Source of the DNA: Adiantum capillus-veneris | Taxonomy: Eukaryota; Streptophyta; Polypodiopsida; Polypodiales; Pteridaceae | Reading direction: 5' to 3' | Length of the DNA stretch: 64,000 bases | Assembly: GCA_014529385.2 (NCBI GenBank) | Contig: CM043964.1 | Coordinates: 3,025,497-3,089,496 of the forward strand | Shown: one piece after another, positions 42,958-55,611 of the stretch | Layout: each line of letters starts with the position of its first letter | Position numbering within the stretch: position 1 is the stretch's first letter | The notes under the pieces: model-generated | The model's input: only the letters and a program-made list of their open reading frames with translations | What the model was told of the DNA's origin: nothing | Databases searched by the model: none | Translations under genes and position numbers: made by a program

Positions 42958-44530
42958 ATTGATTATTGAGGCATCTTTTTACACGTGTCATCTGTCATGA
43001 GCTTTGACAACTTGTAACTTGCTAGTATTGTTGAGTTTGGTAATAGTCATAAGACTCGGCAAGCTTGGATGTTGGTGGCATAGAATTGCGGCTTTTGACA
43101 TAAGTCTCCCTCCCTCTCAATTGCATGTAGCCACCCGCAATGGCGTGAATGCCTTCAGGCAGGTGCCATGAGGTGGCTCGGCATAGAATTATGGGTTTCT
43201 TCATAATTAGTATGGATGTAGCCATTCGCGCTAACATGGATGCCAGCTACAGATAGGTGTCATTAGGTAGCTTGACAACATCTTTTTCTACACGGAGTGA
43301 GATGTCATGAGCTTTGACAACTTGGTATGTATTGGGCAAGAGTTACACAACTGAGCGAGCAGCTTGGATGTAAGTGGCAAGGAATTGCGGCTTTTTGCTT
43401 TAGTCTTCTGCCTCCCCCTCAACTAGATGTAGCTATCCGCGCTGGTGCGGATGCCTGCAGGCAGGTCTCCTGAGGTAGTTCTAGCTTAGAAATATGGTGT
43501 TCCAAAATGATTTTCTGATCTGCAAGTGAGGTAGGCTTTGATGATTTGATCTATTTGATCGTTGTCAAGGAGCAGCTAGAGTTTGCATCACGAACTGCTG
43601 CTCGTGCAAGGATCTATCCCATCCGAGAACCTGGAGATTGTACAAGTTTTTGCCTGCTCTTGCATGGTACCATAGAATGCAAGATGCGAACATTGGATGT
43701 CATTGATGAAGGTGCATGATGCTATGGATTGCGGGGCCCAAGGCTCTTGATTATATGCTTATGCTTGTCATATATAGTGCCTCGTGACGTGGCTCTTCAA
43801 CATGAACCTTCGATGGCAGCTGAAGTAACCATAAACGCTTCAAGGAGTTGGAGTTATAAGTCTGGTTGTTGAGGTAGTGAAAGGCAATGCGGGTGGGATC
43901 CTTGCATTTCTCTCTTCTACAAGGCTAGAAACTTCGGCAATACAATTTCCTGAGTGCATGCACCACGGAGGGGATCCATTTGCTGATCAAGTGGGACAGG
44001 GATCCTGCCCTCATTCTTGAGGGTCCAACATGCACCCTCATCTTGTATGTTTGCAAAGCAACGATGTGTCGGATGAGCTCCAGCCATAGCAGCATATTGC
44101 TGGGGTACAATGTCATCCATATTCAGTGAGGTGCCATCATGAATATGATGTTGATGATTGGCCGGGAGTAGTGCATCATCCTGAAGCTGGTGCAAATCCA
44201 GCTGGTAATGAGCTTATAGATATCCAGGGGAGCTCGGAGGACCACAAACAACATGCTACTAGGCGTGTCAAATTATATATGTAGCAACGTAGGTTGACGA
44301 GAGAGGGTATAATTAGAGTCTTCGATCTTGGGGTATTAATGTATAAGCATGTCGGCTCCTCGTACTGGACATCCATGTTTGTTGAAGGTAGGTAGAGTAC
44401 ATGAGGCAGCTGTCATGAGGTAGCGCAGGTTTACTGCTTTAGTCCCCCTCAACAATTGCATGTAGCCATCTGCACCAGCATGGATGCCTATAGTTAGATG
44501 TCATAAGGTAGCTCAGTCAACATCCTTTTA
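42958..44530. repeat. cluster of diverged repeats (ATGTAGCCA...TGCC...AGGTGTCATGAGGTAG)
   Basis: Related segments occur at about 42960-43175, 43205-43275, 43270-43480 and 44376-44530. Each has GCTTGGATGT-like, (G/T)GCATAGAATTGCGGCTTTT, CCCCTCAA...TGTAGCCA, GGATGCC and CAGGTGTCATGAGGTAG-type blocks in the same order. Copies are clearly diverged. No frame is conserved between them. Confidence 0.65.
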
Positions 44531-44629
44531 TGAATTTGATTATATAAAAAATGAGTGAAAACAAAATTCTCTTGGAGTCTTGAACACGCTGCACTTTCAT
44601 TCAGTTGTTTGGTGTTATTCGAGCACTAC

Positions 44630-44633
<4 letters not shown>

Positions 44634-44711
<78 letters not shown>
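44634..44711. repeat. (GA)n microsatellite, 78 bp
   Basis: Uninterrupted GA run. Confidence 0.97.
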
Positions 44712-44714
<3 letters not shown>

Positions 44715-46555
44715 TTGCGTTTTATCCCCAATTTTCACTACTTAATCATCCACGCCGGTACAGATTTCTACCCATATGTATGTCAACTTAATATGAATTT
44801 CCTCTCATTATATAATGAGGAATCTTTAAGCTCTTTTTGCAAGATGTATTAGGTACTTTACACACTTCCATACAGGGTTCCACCATCACCAATGCACCAA
44901 GCATTCTGTCAATTCGGCTACTCATGGCATCCTCTGATTTGGTCCTCAAAAAAAGGGATTACATAGTTTTGAGAGTCAAAATACTTGAATATGGGACCCG
45001 CCTCCTATCAACCAAACAAACTATCCAATAGGTTACAAGCAAGTCACTGCAAGGGGGCCCTATTTTGTTATACTTGAAGTCTAGCAAGCACGTAATTCAC
45101 TTTACCTAAGAAAAATGATGGTATTGGCAGGCACCAAGGTATGTAAACACCCTAAGTTTATGAATCCTACACTATACTTTTCCATTTAGAAATGTTAGCA
45201 TCACTCATTTTTTAATAAATTTTGTGTTTTGCATTATGTCTTTAAAAGTCAAACTTGCTTCCTTTCACACATTAAATACACAAACTGATTACCAATCACC
45301 TCATTGCAATATGAAAGAAGAAGTGTTATGATTTTAACGACCACTACACTTTCAAAAGAGGTGCACTCGAAAGTAGTATCTACACTTCCCTATAATGGTG
45401 TGTGAAACCACCGCCTACAAGGACTGACATGTCAGCATCCAATCACCCACTATCCAACCACCACGATCGGTGGCAAGATAGGCTAAAACCTCCCAGGCAT
45501 GCTCGTGGGTGCCACTTGCGCCACCACTATGCCAACACAGCACCGTCAGGACCAACCGCCATAGCCAATGCATGCGAGAGCTCTCCTTCTCTCCCCTTGT
45601 GTCCATATGAGTGCTCATACCCCTAGCGAAGTACCCAAAATCCCCCGCGTTTGAGCATGCATGTGGCTCCATTGCATTGCCATGTGGAAGTCCAAGGTGA
45701 ATCTGCCATCTCCCAGCCTCCAAAGCCCCTCTAAATGCTTGAAAAAAAATCCATTTTCTTCCCTTGATTTGACATATTGCCCTAGAGTGCTCCGAGCTCC
45801 CTTTTCCAACCTATAAAACCATGTTTTTACCCAGTCCACAACTGTGGTCCATGTAAGCACTGCTGCATTTCGATCTTGTCCAGCTTGTCAACCGATGCAC
45901 TCAAAACTGGGAAAAATCTCTTTGGCATCACACCCCCGTCATTTGGTAGAAACTTCAACTCGTAGTAACTTGCTGACTAGGACTCTGTTTGACATGTCGT
46001 CACTTTCTTCCAACTCCATAGACCACATAAAATGCACACAATCCCTAGCATAGCTCCTAAAACATCAGATGTCACATCCACCGAGGCAACCATCCTGGCA
46101 CAAACCTGGCCCCCAACAAAACTTCGCCCGACCGTATCTTGGCATCCAGGACTCCGATCGGTGATCTAAAAAGACTGATGTGCTCCATCAATCAAGCACT
46201 ACACACCCATAGCTCCAAGTTGTCTCGGACTACTTGGCATCATTTGGCATGTCCGTCTCAGATCTGCAAACACCTTCAATTTCAAAGCATTGTATCTTAC
46301 ACATTGTGGCTCCGTTTGACTAGTCGTTTGAACTTGTTCCTTCAGCACCTCAAGCTCTACATATTTGGGCCAAAAACCAGCACCTTAGACATTCTTCACA
46401 TGTCACCCTGTCAGGCCCTATTTGGAGCGCATCTAGTCTAGAAAACCACATAAAGCATACATCTTCGCTACCATTTGCCTGCCGAGGCTCTTCCCATCTG
46501 CTCCGACCCTCTGCCATGCATCTATAAGCATACACATCACTACATGTGCCCTTTG
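44712..46555. other. unassigned sequence
   Basis: Several frames of 60-100 codons on both strands, none with a recognisable domain. A decayed element is possible. Confidence 0.3.
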
Positions 46556-49500
46556 CTAGGGTCGACACAGTTTGGCTACACCATCATCATGATATTGAAA
46601 CCAATGTGGGTCACAATCGTTGATATTGATTGACAGATTGGCTTGACCTAAGGTGACCATCTTTCCTTGGTTTTCATCTTTGAGCTCTATTTGATTTTTC
46701 ATTAATGGTACATCTGACATAGGTAGAATATTTGATGGTGTTGGCTTGAGCTCCAATGTCCATCCATCTAGAAGCCATATTTTGATGGGTACATCTATGC
46801 CTCCAAGCCAATTTTTCTCTGTCTAAATTGCTTCAATTTGAGAAGGTGTTGCTGCAGGTGATGGAATTTGTACATCGTTTTGTCATTCCTTGCACTTTAA
46901 AATCTACAACTTAGCTTCCTCTTGAGCATGTACTTGATTAGCATGGCTTTTCTTCTTCCTTTTTGTTGCATCATGGATCTTTGCCAACATTTCTTTGGTT
47001 GGTGGCACATGATATTTCTTCAACCTTCCACTAATCTAGTTGGGCATCTCTTCTTCCTCTAATGTTGCAAGGTTTATGGCTCCACTAGATGATATGTGTT
47101 GTGAATCCCAAATGGGCCATTTCCTTGCTTCTTTAATTTCTTGGAGTGTTGTTTTAAGGTGTAAACTAATACATAGTCACCCTTTTTCAACTCCTTATTG
47201 ATCACATGTTTATTGAAACTCTTTCATGCGTCTTTTTTGTGCATAGATGCCTGTGACACCTCGTAAATGTGTCTTCTCTTGTCTTTCAAGAATATCTAGC
47301 CTTTCTAAAATTTCATGACCTATCCATTCTAAGTTTTAGGCTACTGAAAATATGGGAATCAAGAAATCCATTGGCAATATAGCATTAAGTCCAAACACCA
47401 AGTTAAACGGTGTCATTCCAATTGCTGCTTTGTAAGCTACTCATCTGTATGCCCATAAAGTTGAATGTAGCTTTTGGTCCCAATAGGATCTCGATCCACT
47501 TACAATCTTTGTGAGCACCATGCATAGGATCTTGTTTGTGCTCTTTGCTTGGCCATTAGCTTGAGTATAATAAGGTATGGATTTGCGATGAATTACATGA
47601 ACTTATCTAGCAATAATTCTATCACTTTATTTAGGAAGTGAGTCCCTCTATCACTAACTATTTTAATTGCTAAGGCTTGAGTGTGATAAGGCTTGCCCAT
47701 TAACTTGAGTGTGATAAGGTATTGTGACAAATTACCATGAACTCATCTAGCAGGAATTCTATCACTTTATTTAGGAACTGAGTCCCTCTATCACTAACTA
47801 TTTCAATCGATAGCCCATATTTTGTAAAGATATTCTCATACAAGAATTACGCTATTGTTATTGCATCATTCTTTTGTGTTGCTTTTGCTTTAACCCATTT
47901 GGTCAGATAGTCTATGGCCACTATGATATACTGAGCAAGTGTATGACACACGGAGGTGCAATATACCTACAAAATCTATGTCTCATTTGGAAAATTCTCT
48001 TGCATCCATCATAGGTCATAAAGGCATTTTGTTTCTTTGCATATGTACCTTTATTCGTTGATATTCATCACATATATTTACATATGCTTTAGCATCCATG
48101 AACAAGGTCCGACACCAAATTCTTGCAACAAGAATTTCTTTTGTTGCTTTGTCAATAGAAAAATGTCAGCATGCTTTCCCAGCATGAGCTTTCTCTAGAA
48201 TTGGAATGTATTTTCTTTTCGTGGCACACATCTATAACATATGTAATTGATCGTCCTTTCCTCTCTTGTTATCCTCAATCAACACATAACTCTTTGCTTC
48301 CGTCTGAATGAATTTTATTCTTGCCTTGCTCAACCCCTCTGGCAAGTTTCCCATCATTAGGTAATCCACAATGTATGAGCTCCACTTAGGTACAATTATG
48401 GTCCTAAACAGTGTCGCATGTTCTATAGGTGCAAAGAGTGCACAAATGCCACATGAACTAATGTAGTTATGAACACTCTTTTGTAGTCTAGGCTAGTATA
48501 CACCTACTCTTCTTAGTCTCAGAAATTTTTGCGCTTTCCCAATGTGAATTTCCATGTTTTGCACATGAGTTTGGCTCAAGTATACTTTTCTCTCATTTGG
48601 CTCTATACATAGCCTCAATAGACCGTCATTTACTTTCTTGTATAGCCTTCTAGCTATTAGCACAAGTGTTTTAGAGTCCTCAAAGATTGATGGTTGCCTT
48701 TCAATCTGTGATGATTGAATGGTGAGCAAAGGCATAACATGTTTACTCCACCTTGGCCCCATCTCAATGTTGAAAAGGTAAGAATTTGACAAGTCATCAT
48801 CAACCCCAATGGGTGCTTGTCCATAAGTCAGTCTCACAAATGGGCAGCTCTCTAATGTGTAGTCCCTTTTTCACCATCTCTGTGAAATCAACTAAAGGAA
48901 TATAATGAACCATCTAACAATACATCCTATATTGCAAGGTTTTCCCACCAAGTACATGAGAACTCGATAATCAACAAATTTTTATTTTTATTTTCGAAGA
49001 AAGTAGTCATTGAACTTATTCACAACATAGAGTATTCCTAACTCTTCCCTTTTTGTAGTCGTGTAATTATTTTTTGAACTATTCAATTGCAACTGGAATA
49101 ACTTATAAAGAAATCCATGTTGTTCTCTCTAGGGTGAGCTAAAATGCATCCTATAGCATACATGAAAGGTCTTCATCTAATCAGGAGCTTTCAAAATTGG
49201 AGCAAAAATCAATCTCTAATCTAATGTTTGGAATGCTTCTTTACATTCGTCATTCCACTCAAATTTTGTGATAAGAGAGAAGAGAAATTTGGCAATGATT
49301 GCATACATATATATAAATCTTCTATAATAACCGCAAGGGCCCATGAAGGCTTGTATCTCCCTGTCTTACATTGGTTGTGGTAGAGCAACAATTACTTGGA
49401 TCTTCTTTAGATCAATGGAAATATCATTCTTGGACACAATGTGCCCTAAAATCTTCCCTTCTCTTACCATGAAGACACATGTCTCTGGGTTTAAGAAAAT

Positions 49501-50905
49501 ATGATATGGATCTTTTTCAAGTGCTTTATGTGCTCATTCCTCAAGAGGGAATGCATGCACAAGTTGTCCATGTAAATCTCTCAAAATTGTCCTAGATACT
49601 CTTTAAAAGCATGACTCATTAGCCTTTGGAATGTGACAAGTGCATCAATTAAGCCAAATGGCATCACTCCGTAAGAAAATATGCCCTATTCTGTAGAAAA
49701 GGCTGTCTTATGTTAATCCTCTAGATTTATAGCAAGCTGGTTGTAGCTCTTTTTTGCAACTCGCCATGATCAATAATTGGGAGGGGATAGTTGTCTCTGA
49801 TAGAATCCACGTTTACCTATTTGAGATTCACACATACTTGTAATTTCCTATTTTTCTTGGGTATTATCACAATTGGTGAAACCCAATCCATGTGCTCAAT
49901 CTCATAGACAAACTTTTCTTCTTTAAGCTGGTATATCTCCTGCTTGATCCTTTTAATGAAAGTCTCATTATTAAGGGGTATCGTGTATTGAAAAATGTCT
50001 AGATCTACATCATTAAGGTCTTTGTATGACCATGAAAACACAGCCCTATACTCTTTGAGTGTAGCTATTAATAGCTTCTCTTCCTCCTTCATGAGGTCAA
50101 TGGCGATGTATGCCGGCTTTTGTTCCTCTCCTGGTTCATCTAAGTCAATGCATTTGGCTTTTTTAGGTTCATCATAATATGTCCCTGGTTCTTTAATATC
50201 TTGCATCATCTATTGAACTACACTCTTTCAATCTTGGATTGTATATCTTTTATAGTGAGAGGGTGCGTTGATTTTGTTCATGCATGAGCCCTCTTCGCTT
50301 TCCATCTCAGTTGTCAAACTTCCTTCAAAGCTTCAATTTTTGATACTCTCATTTACATTTGGTTTTTGTCATCCTAGATGATGTTTCAATTGTGTCTTTG
50401 GTTTTTGCTTCTTAGGATTTGACTTTGTTGAAGCAGGTTTTGTCACATCCCCATGTGATCTTGTTTTCAACACAATCTTTGCTCCTACAAGCATCAAAAA
50501 TTGCATTTTGTTCTTCATAAGGGGCATAGGTTTTCCTTGCATTTGCTTTGGTTTTCTAACTTGTTTTTTGCATTACCTTTCTTGTCTCCAAGATTTTTGG
50601 TTAGGGAAATAATAAAAGATTTCCTCCTTTTTGTTAGGTTTTGTTTGTTTTTCACAACTACTTGATAGCTCATCCTTGATGTCTATCTCTATAAGAATAT
50701 TGTTTTGTGAATCTTGGAATTCTTCCTTGTTTTTGTCACTCAGATCTCTAATAGAAATCTCATCAACTATTTGTTTGCACTCAACAATTTTTGTGTATCC
50801 AGATCCTTGGTCTTTGACCTTGATTCCAAGATAACAGTCACCATTTGGAAGGTTACTATCATAGCCCTCTTTGTCGTAGAATTTCATTGCAGTAACTTTG
50901 TTCAC
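46556..50905 (-). pseudogene. decayed Ty3/gypsy element D, pol region
   Basis: Minus-strand order: a Glu/Asp/Lys-rich pre-protease or Gag fragment (50905-50573); the RT entry (50209-49817) with DEPGEEQKPAYIAIDLM, LKEYRAVFSWSYKDL and WVSPIVIIPKKN; RT and RNase H remnants (49800-48880, e.g. a GPxGYYRRF-like stretch near 49330); a post-RNase H linker (48837-48493) with APIGVDDDLSNSYLF; integrase remnants (about 48300-47000); and a C-terminal module with KKGDYVLVYTL-like sequence near 47200. Each matches the corresponding region of element A in order and wording but with many stops, so D is an older relative. No DTGA-type second protease is legible after its integrase. Confidence 0.75.
47554..47835. 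repeat. about 140-bp tandem duplication inside the integrase remnant of D
   Basis: GGCCATTAGCTTGAGTATAA and GCCCATTAACTTGAGTGTGA begin two copies about 144 bp apart. Both contain TCTATCACTTTATTTAGGAA and GAGTCCCTCTATCACTAACT. The copies differ at several sites, so the event is old. Confidence 0.85.
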
Positions 50906-51239
50906 ACATACATATAGAGTATCCAGTATATGATTCCATCCAAGAGGTTCAAATAAATTCTCTAGAAATGCCTCTGGAATGTATTCTTTGTCTTCTCCTG
51001 GTCACTCTAAGATGCAATCTTCTCTAGCCAGGCTCTCACACTCGGAATCTCCACACACCCAAAGATGTGCTTTGGTTTGTAACCATGCAAGTATTTACTT
51101 CTTGTTAACTATTGTTGAATCAAATTACTCTCTATGAGTTTGCCTAATATCTTTGTAGCTATGGTCCTTGACACTATTCCTCATAATAATCTCTTTGTGT
51201 TGCTAGTAGATATGGTCATAGCCCCAATATTGTACCATT
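50906..51239 (-). other. sequence between D and the E LTR
   Basis: Probably further decayed D sequence; no domain legible. Confidence 0.3.
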
Positions 51240-52172
51240 TTAAGTTAATGCATGAATGGTTGTTTGCGGGTCGCCGCGATGGACGTCCATAGCATAGCTC
51301 TCAAGCATCAACATATTTATCAATACAAGGGAAGAGACCAAGATGAGGCATCGAAACTCACTAGGGTGTCACTCCTAATGAAGTGAACTCGATGAGATGC
51401 ATCTACTCAGTCTACAAGAAAATCAAACGCACTATCGCCAAGTAATCTGACTATGTCTTTCTACAAAGCTCTACAGTCGTCACGCCCGTTTACCATGAAA
51501 ATCTATTCGGAATCGCACGAAACTTGAAGGGAAGCTACAGGGGACTATCAGGATCGTATCCTATCACTATCACAGCATTCTAGAAAGGTTCAAAGATCGT
51601 GATCGTTAGTCCCAAAGTCAGCAAAACCAGCGAACAGGTGATCCTATTGGGTCGTTTTAGGGTCCCTAAAGCCCCTCCTAAGGTCAAAACAACATAAAAT
51701 ACGCATAAAGACACTCAAAACAGCGATTTAAGGTCTCAAACTCGTAGTTAAAAACCTACACCGAATCTTGAATGATTACACTTGAATGGAAGAGCAAGGT
51801 AAGAGAAACATAATGCAATGAACGAATCTGAATTTGGATTACCGTAGCCACAATGGCGAATATTACAAGTTGGAGCAAGAAGGAGCTGTCAAACGTACGC
51901 TGTCTTCTTAGTTTCCCCACAAAAAGATAATGTTCAAACTTACAAAAAATGACCTTTATAGTTTCGGTCTTTACAAATGGCTTGTCCGGCCAAAAGCTCC
52001 TAAACTTCTAACTGGCTCTCTAATATGCAATTGCTCCTAGAAGAATAATCATAAATCCTTTGACAAGTTCTCGTCTTAGAGATGCTCCCTTACAAAAGAA
52101 TTTTACAAAGGTTTCTCATAAAAATATGACCCTTCTCTGGAAACGGCTGCTTGTCCCTTCGTCCGCCAAACA
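51240..52172 (-). repeat. putative 3' LTR of element E
   Basis: On the minus strand it starts TGTTTGGCGGACGAAGG directly after the polypurine tract at 52173-52186. The far end is not fixed; TGTTTGCGGG near 51250 is a candidate plus-strand TG. It includes AAAGATCGTGATCG near 51594. No matching 5' LTR is found inside the window. Confidence 0.5.
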
Positions 52173-52186
52173 TTCCCCCCTTCCTT
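52173..52186 (-). other. polypurine tract of element E
   Basis: Minus-strand AAGGAAGGGGGGAA, 24 bp after the stop of the long E frame. It is nearly identical to the tract of element A. Confidence 0.65.
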
Positions 52187-52210
52187 ATCCTTGGACGCCC
52201 TCATGCATGT

Positions 52211-55200
52211 TCAGTTCTTTGGCCGTTGATGTGGCTCCAATGAAGCAAGTGTTGCTGAAAAGATTCTTGTTCGAAGGACAGCTTCCAGGGCTTCTTGATG
52301 CTTTCTGAATGGATTTTCACTTAACGTGTGTTGGTATGCTACGTACCGTGCCTTGAGGTCCTTCGCCATAGGATGGAAAATCCTTGAGTTGATTTCAAAG
52401 AATCCTGTGACGAAGGCCTCTTCAAATTTCTGCAAGTAGTGTGAAGGTAGGTACATTAGCCTGGAGCACATTTCCATCAAAATGTGTCGTGGCGGTGAAT
52501 CCTGGAAATTCCAGTAGATCCCTCTGTGACCTTCCAAGAACAGATTCCACGAATGATCGTCGCCTTCAGTGTCTTTAAACACCTGGATGCAGGTGATGAC
52601 CATCTGCACTATCTTTACTAGCATTTGACAAGCCACGTCGGGGACATCGCGCAGCAATGTGACTGTCGAATTCAATGTGTTGACCATGTAGGCTACTGCA
52701 GGAGGTGGCTGCACTGTCAAGACTGGTTAGTTCAACTTTTGTTGCCTTGAGCCTTTCCATGTGGCTAAATCCTTCCATGTGCGTCTTCTAGGGACTGGGC
52801 AAAAAGTAGGATCTATTTGTATATGTTGAGGAGGCTGTGGTAGTTAGTTAGATCTTGTGGCCGTTTGTCCAACCACTTCTGCCTCCACTTTGTGTGGTCG
52901 TCGACAAGCATCTGGGCTTCTTCCGCTGTCAGTGCAATGCCTTCGTAACCCCCATCTTTGTTTCGTGGCAGGGATGGCCGCATCTTTTCCTTCCACAGAA
53001 TTGCTTCATGGCATAACAAAGGAAATGGTAGGTACTCATGGCCAAACCCTTCCGCCTGCTCTTCTGGCTGTAAGTAGGCCAGGGCCGGTGACTCCATTAT
53101 CTTCTTTTCATAGAGCATTTACTCCTTTGTTGGTCCCTCTGTCATGTCCTTAATGCTCTAAGTGAGCTCATCTCTAATATCCAAATCTGACTCTGCAAAT
53201 TCATGCTCTTGTTCCCCTTGGTGTGATGTTTCAGGCAAATCAGACACTTGTTGTTTGGGCAGCAGTTGCGGTTGACTCTGGGCTTTGTCTGCTTTGATTT
53301 GTTGTTGAAAAATCAGATCTTCTTTTTCCTTCAGTAGCGTGTCACCGATCTTCATCTGAGTCTCTAATTCAGCGCTTGCTTGAGCTAGTTGCTGCTCTAG
53401 TTCTTTTATCTTTTGCTCATTTTCCGCCGTCTGGGCCATCATTCCTGATAAGAGCAGCTGTCTTTGAAGCTTTTCTTGCTCTAGCTCTGATTTCAGTGCC
53501 GCTATAGTGTTCACTGCTGTGGCATTGTCCGATGTGGAGACCAATGCTCCAACAGGTTCCTAGTTTTCCACCAAGGTTTTCAGAGTGCTTTTGACAGTGT
53601 TGTATGAACTGTTAACTCTCTGAAACCTTGCACTCTCATAAGCAAGCTGCTCCGTTGCTTTCTGTACTCTTGCCATCAATTCTTGGAATTCTTTTTCTTT
53701 GGCTATCAAATCTGTCCTGACGTCCACCAAATCTCTTATCAGAGACTGAGCCTGTTGTCGCTCAAGGTCTCTTTCCTTAGTTGTGAGTTCTAGTCGCGCC
53801 CTCAGGCTCTCTAACTCCATTTGCCTCGATGCTTGATTTTGTTGGGCCTCCTGTACCTGCTTTTCCTTTTCACTCAACACCACATGCTGGCACTGGAACT
53901 GTCTTTCTAATTCCTTTAAAGTTTGCCTGTAATCAAAACCAGCAACAACCTGGCAGGCTTCGTGGTATCCGATTGCTCCCGTAGGAGGTATAAACTCCTT
54001 TTGCGAGGTTGAAGGAGGAGGTGGTGGCAGTTTTTTGTTTGATGGAGAAGGAGGAGGAGGACGAGATTTGGACAAGGGAGGAGGTGGTGATTTGGGCGAG
54101 GGAGGAGGCGATGATTTAGGTGAGGGAGGGGGTGAGCTTGCTTCTTCTCGTACATGCCTCTTTTTGGAAGCATCTTCCCCTCGTTTTTGCAAAGCAGATG
54201 CTTCCACTTTTCTTTTCTTTAAAATCTTGATGATTCTTTGGCGGGTCAGATCCGTCGCCCGTCACGCTTCCACATTCCTCTCTCTTTGAATCTTCTTTAG
54301 CTCCTTTGCTTGGTTTGTATCATCAGCTGCATCTTTTTCCTTTGTTCCTTCAGTGGACTACAAAGAAATTTCCACTTCTGCAGCCTTTTGTTCTACTTCT
54401 AACCTTTGCTTTTCAGCCCGTATGCGAGCTGTATTTTCTATTCTTTCTTGCCTTTCCTTCTCGAATCTTCTTTTTTGTGTTTTTTATGTTGCAACAACTC
54501 TTGCCTGTCTGCCAGCCCGTAACTTGGTTCTTCTTTCCTCGACTCTTTGTTGGGCTTCTGCATATGCCTTTTGAAGGTCCGACTGTGGTACTGCACTTCT
54601 TTCCCTCCTTTTTCTCTCGAGCGGCTTTCTGGAGTCTTCCTCCTCATTTTCTTCAAACTCTGATGGCCCTTTGTCTTTCGACCCTTGAGATCTTCCTTCT
54701 TCATCAGTCTCCGTCTTTTCTTCATCACTCGAGCTTTTGTTGGATGCCTTTGCTGAGCGCGATGAAGTCACGCCAGGGGTCGTCCTTACTGAATGAGCAA
54801 CCAACTTTGCTTTCTGAATCAGGGCGTTTGAGAACTGGCAGCCGACATATCTTCAATCATTCCCAAAGATTGGTATGCTATTCTTGTTAGCATTGGCCCT
54901 GCGTTCATGTAGCTTTTGTTTTATGCCGAGCTTTTCAAATTTGCTTCGACCAAGTTTTCCAAAATGTAAGAACCGTAATGGTTCTATTTTTGGCTGTTGC
55001 TAGAGCCATGACCACGGCAATGTGCAGGATTGGCTCGGTGTAGCGAGGAGGATTTGTACTCTGAAATGCTGAGAGATCAATCTCATCGGTAATTCCAGCT
55101 CTCCGTATATCTTGTCACTGTATTTGTATTTGTTTCCTTTTTCTTTGACGCATGCCTTCTCATTATCCAGTGACTTTGTCTTTGCCAGCAAGTCGTGTTG

Positions 55201-55611
55201 CCCTGGAAGGAAATGCAAAGCTTCGTTGATGATTTCTTTCATGATTTTTACTTTCACCTTCGATCCATCCTTGTCCGTGAGCAATGCCTGTCCATCATAT
55301 TGTATCGAGCTCATGAGCTCGTGGGCCCTCATGTAATCTGTTTCCCATGGCTGTAATCTGAAAAACTACTCCAAATGCACAGCTTGCACTGCCTCTATTA
55401 CCTCCGGCCTTCGGTGGATATTCCATATCTCCCGTGGCATGATAGTTGTCTTTACCATGTCACCATCAGCATCCTTAAACTTTGAGATGAAAATGTGAGC
55501 AAGAATATGAGCTAGTATTTCATTCGAGATGTGAGACTTTTCATTTGTAGCGAGCTCCTCCACTTCATATGGTGTTGTTGTCCACTGCCTTTCTTTCTTT
55601 TGGCGAGGCAT
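52211..55611 (-). pseudogene. long proline-rich, coiled-coil frame of element E, function unknown
   Basis: From ATG 55611 (MPRQKKERQWTT) one phase can be followed to 52813, about 930 codons, broken by in-frame stops: TAG 55366, TAG 55000, TGA 54853, TAA 54484, TAG 54358, TGA 54262, TAG 53560, TAG 53158, TAG 52813 (first coordinate of each). After a shift it continues 52720-52211. The N-terminal part (FFRLQPWETDYMRAHELM, LLTDKDGSKVKVKIM) is globular-looking. Next is an acidic/basic region, then a charged helical stretch (KRRFEKERQERIENTARIRA), then a proline block (PPPSPKSSPPPSPKSPPPP at about 54115-54060). Long heptad-like coiled coils follow (ELERQFQ...KEREL; LKSELEQEKLQRQLL). The C-terminus reads ARYVAYQHTLSENPFRKHQE. 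I recognise no Gag, protease or RT. It lies between a leader and a polypurine tract, so it is the sole gene of a non-autonomous LTR element, perhaps Gag-like. Confidence 0.6.

Noticed and set aside
53560-54207. Proline-rich frame of E as a formin- or extensin-like host gene
   Set aside because: The phase continues on both sides through stops and abuts a polypurine tract; no FH2 domain or signal peptide is visible.
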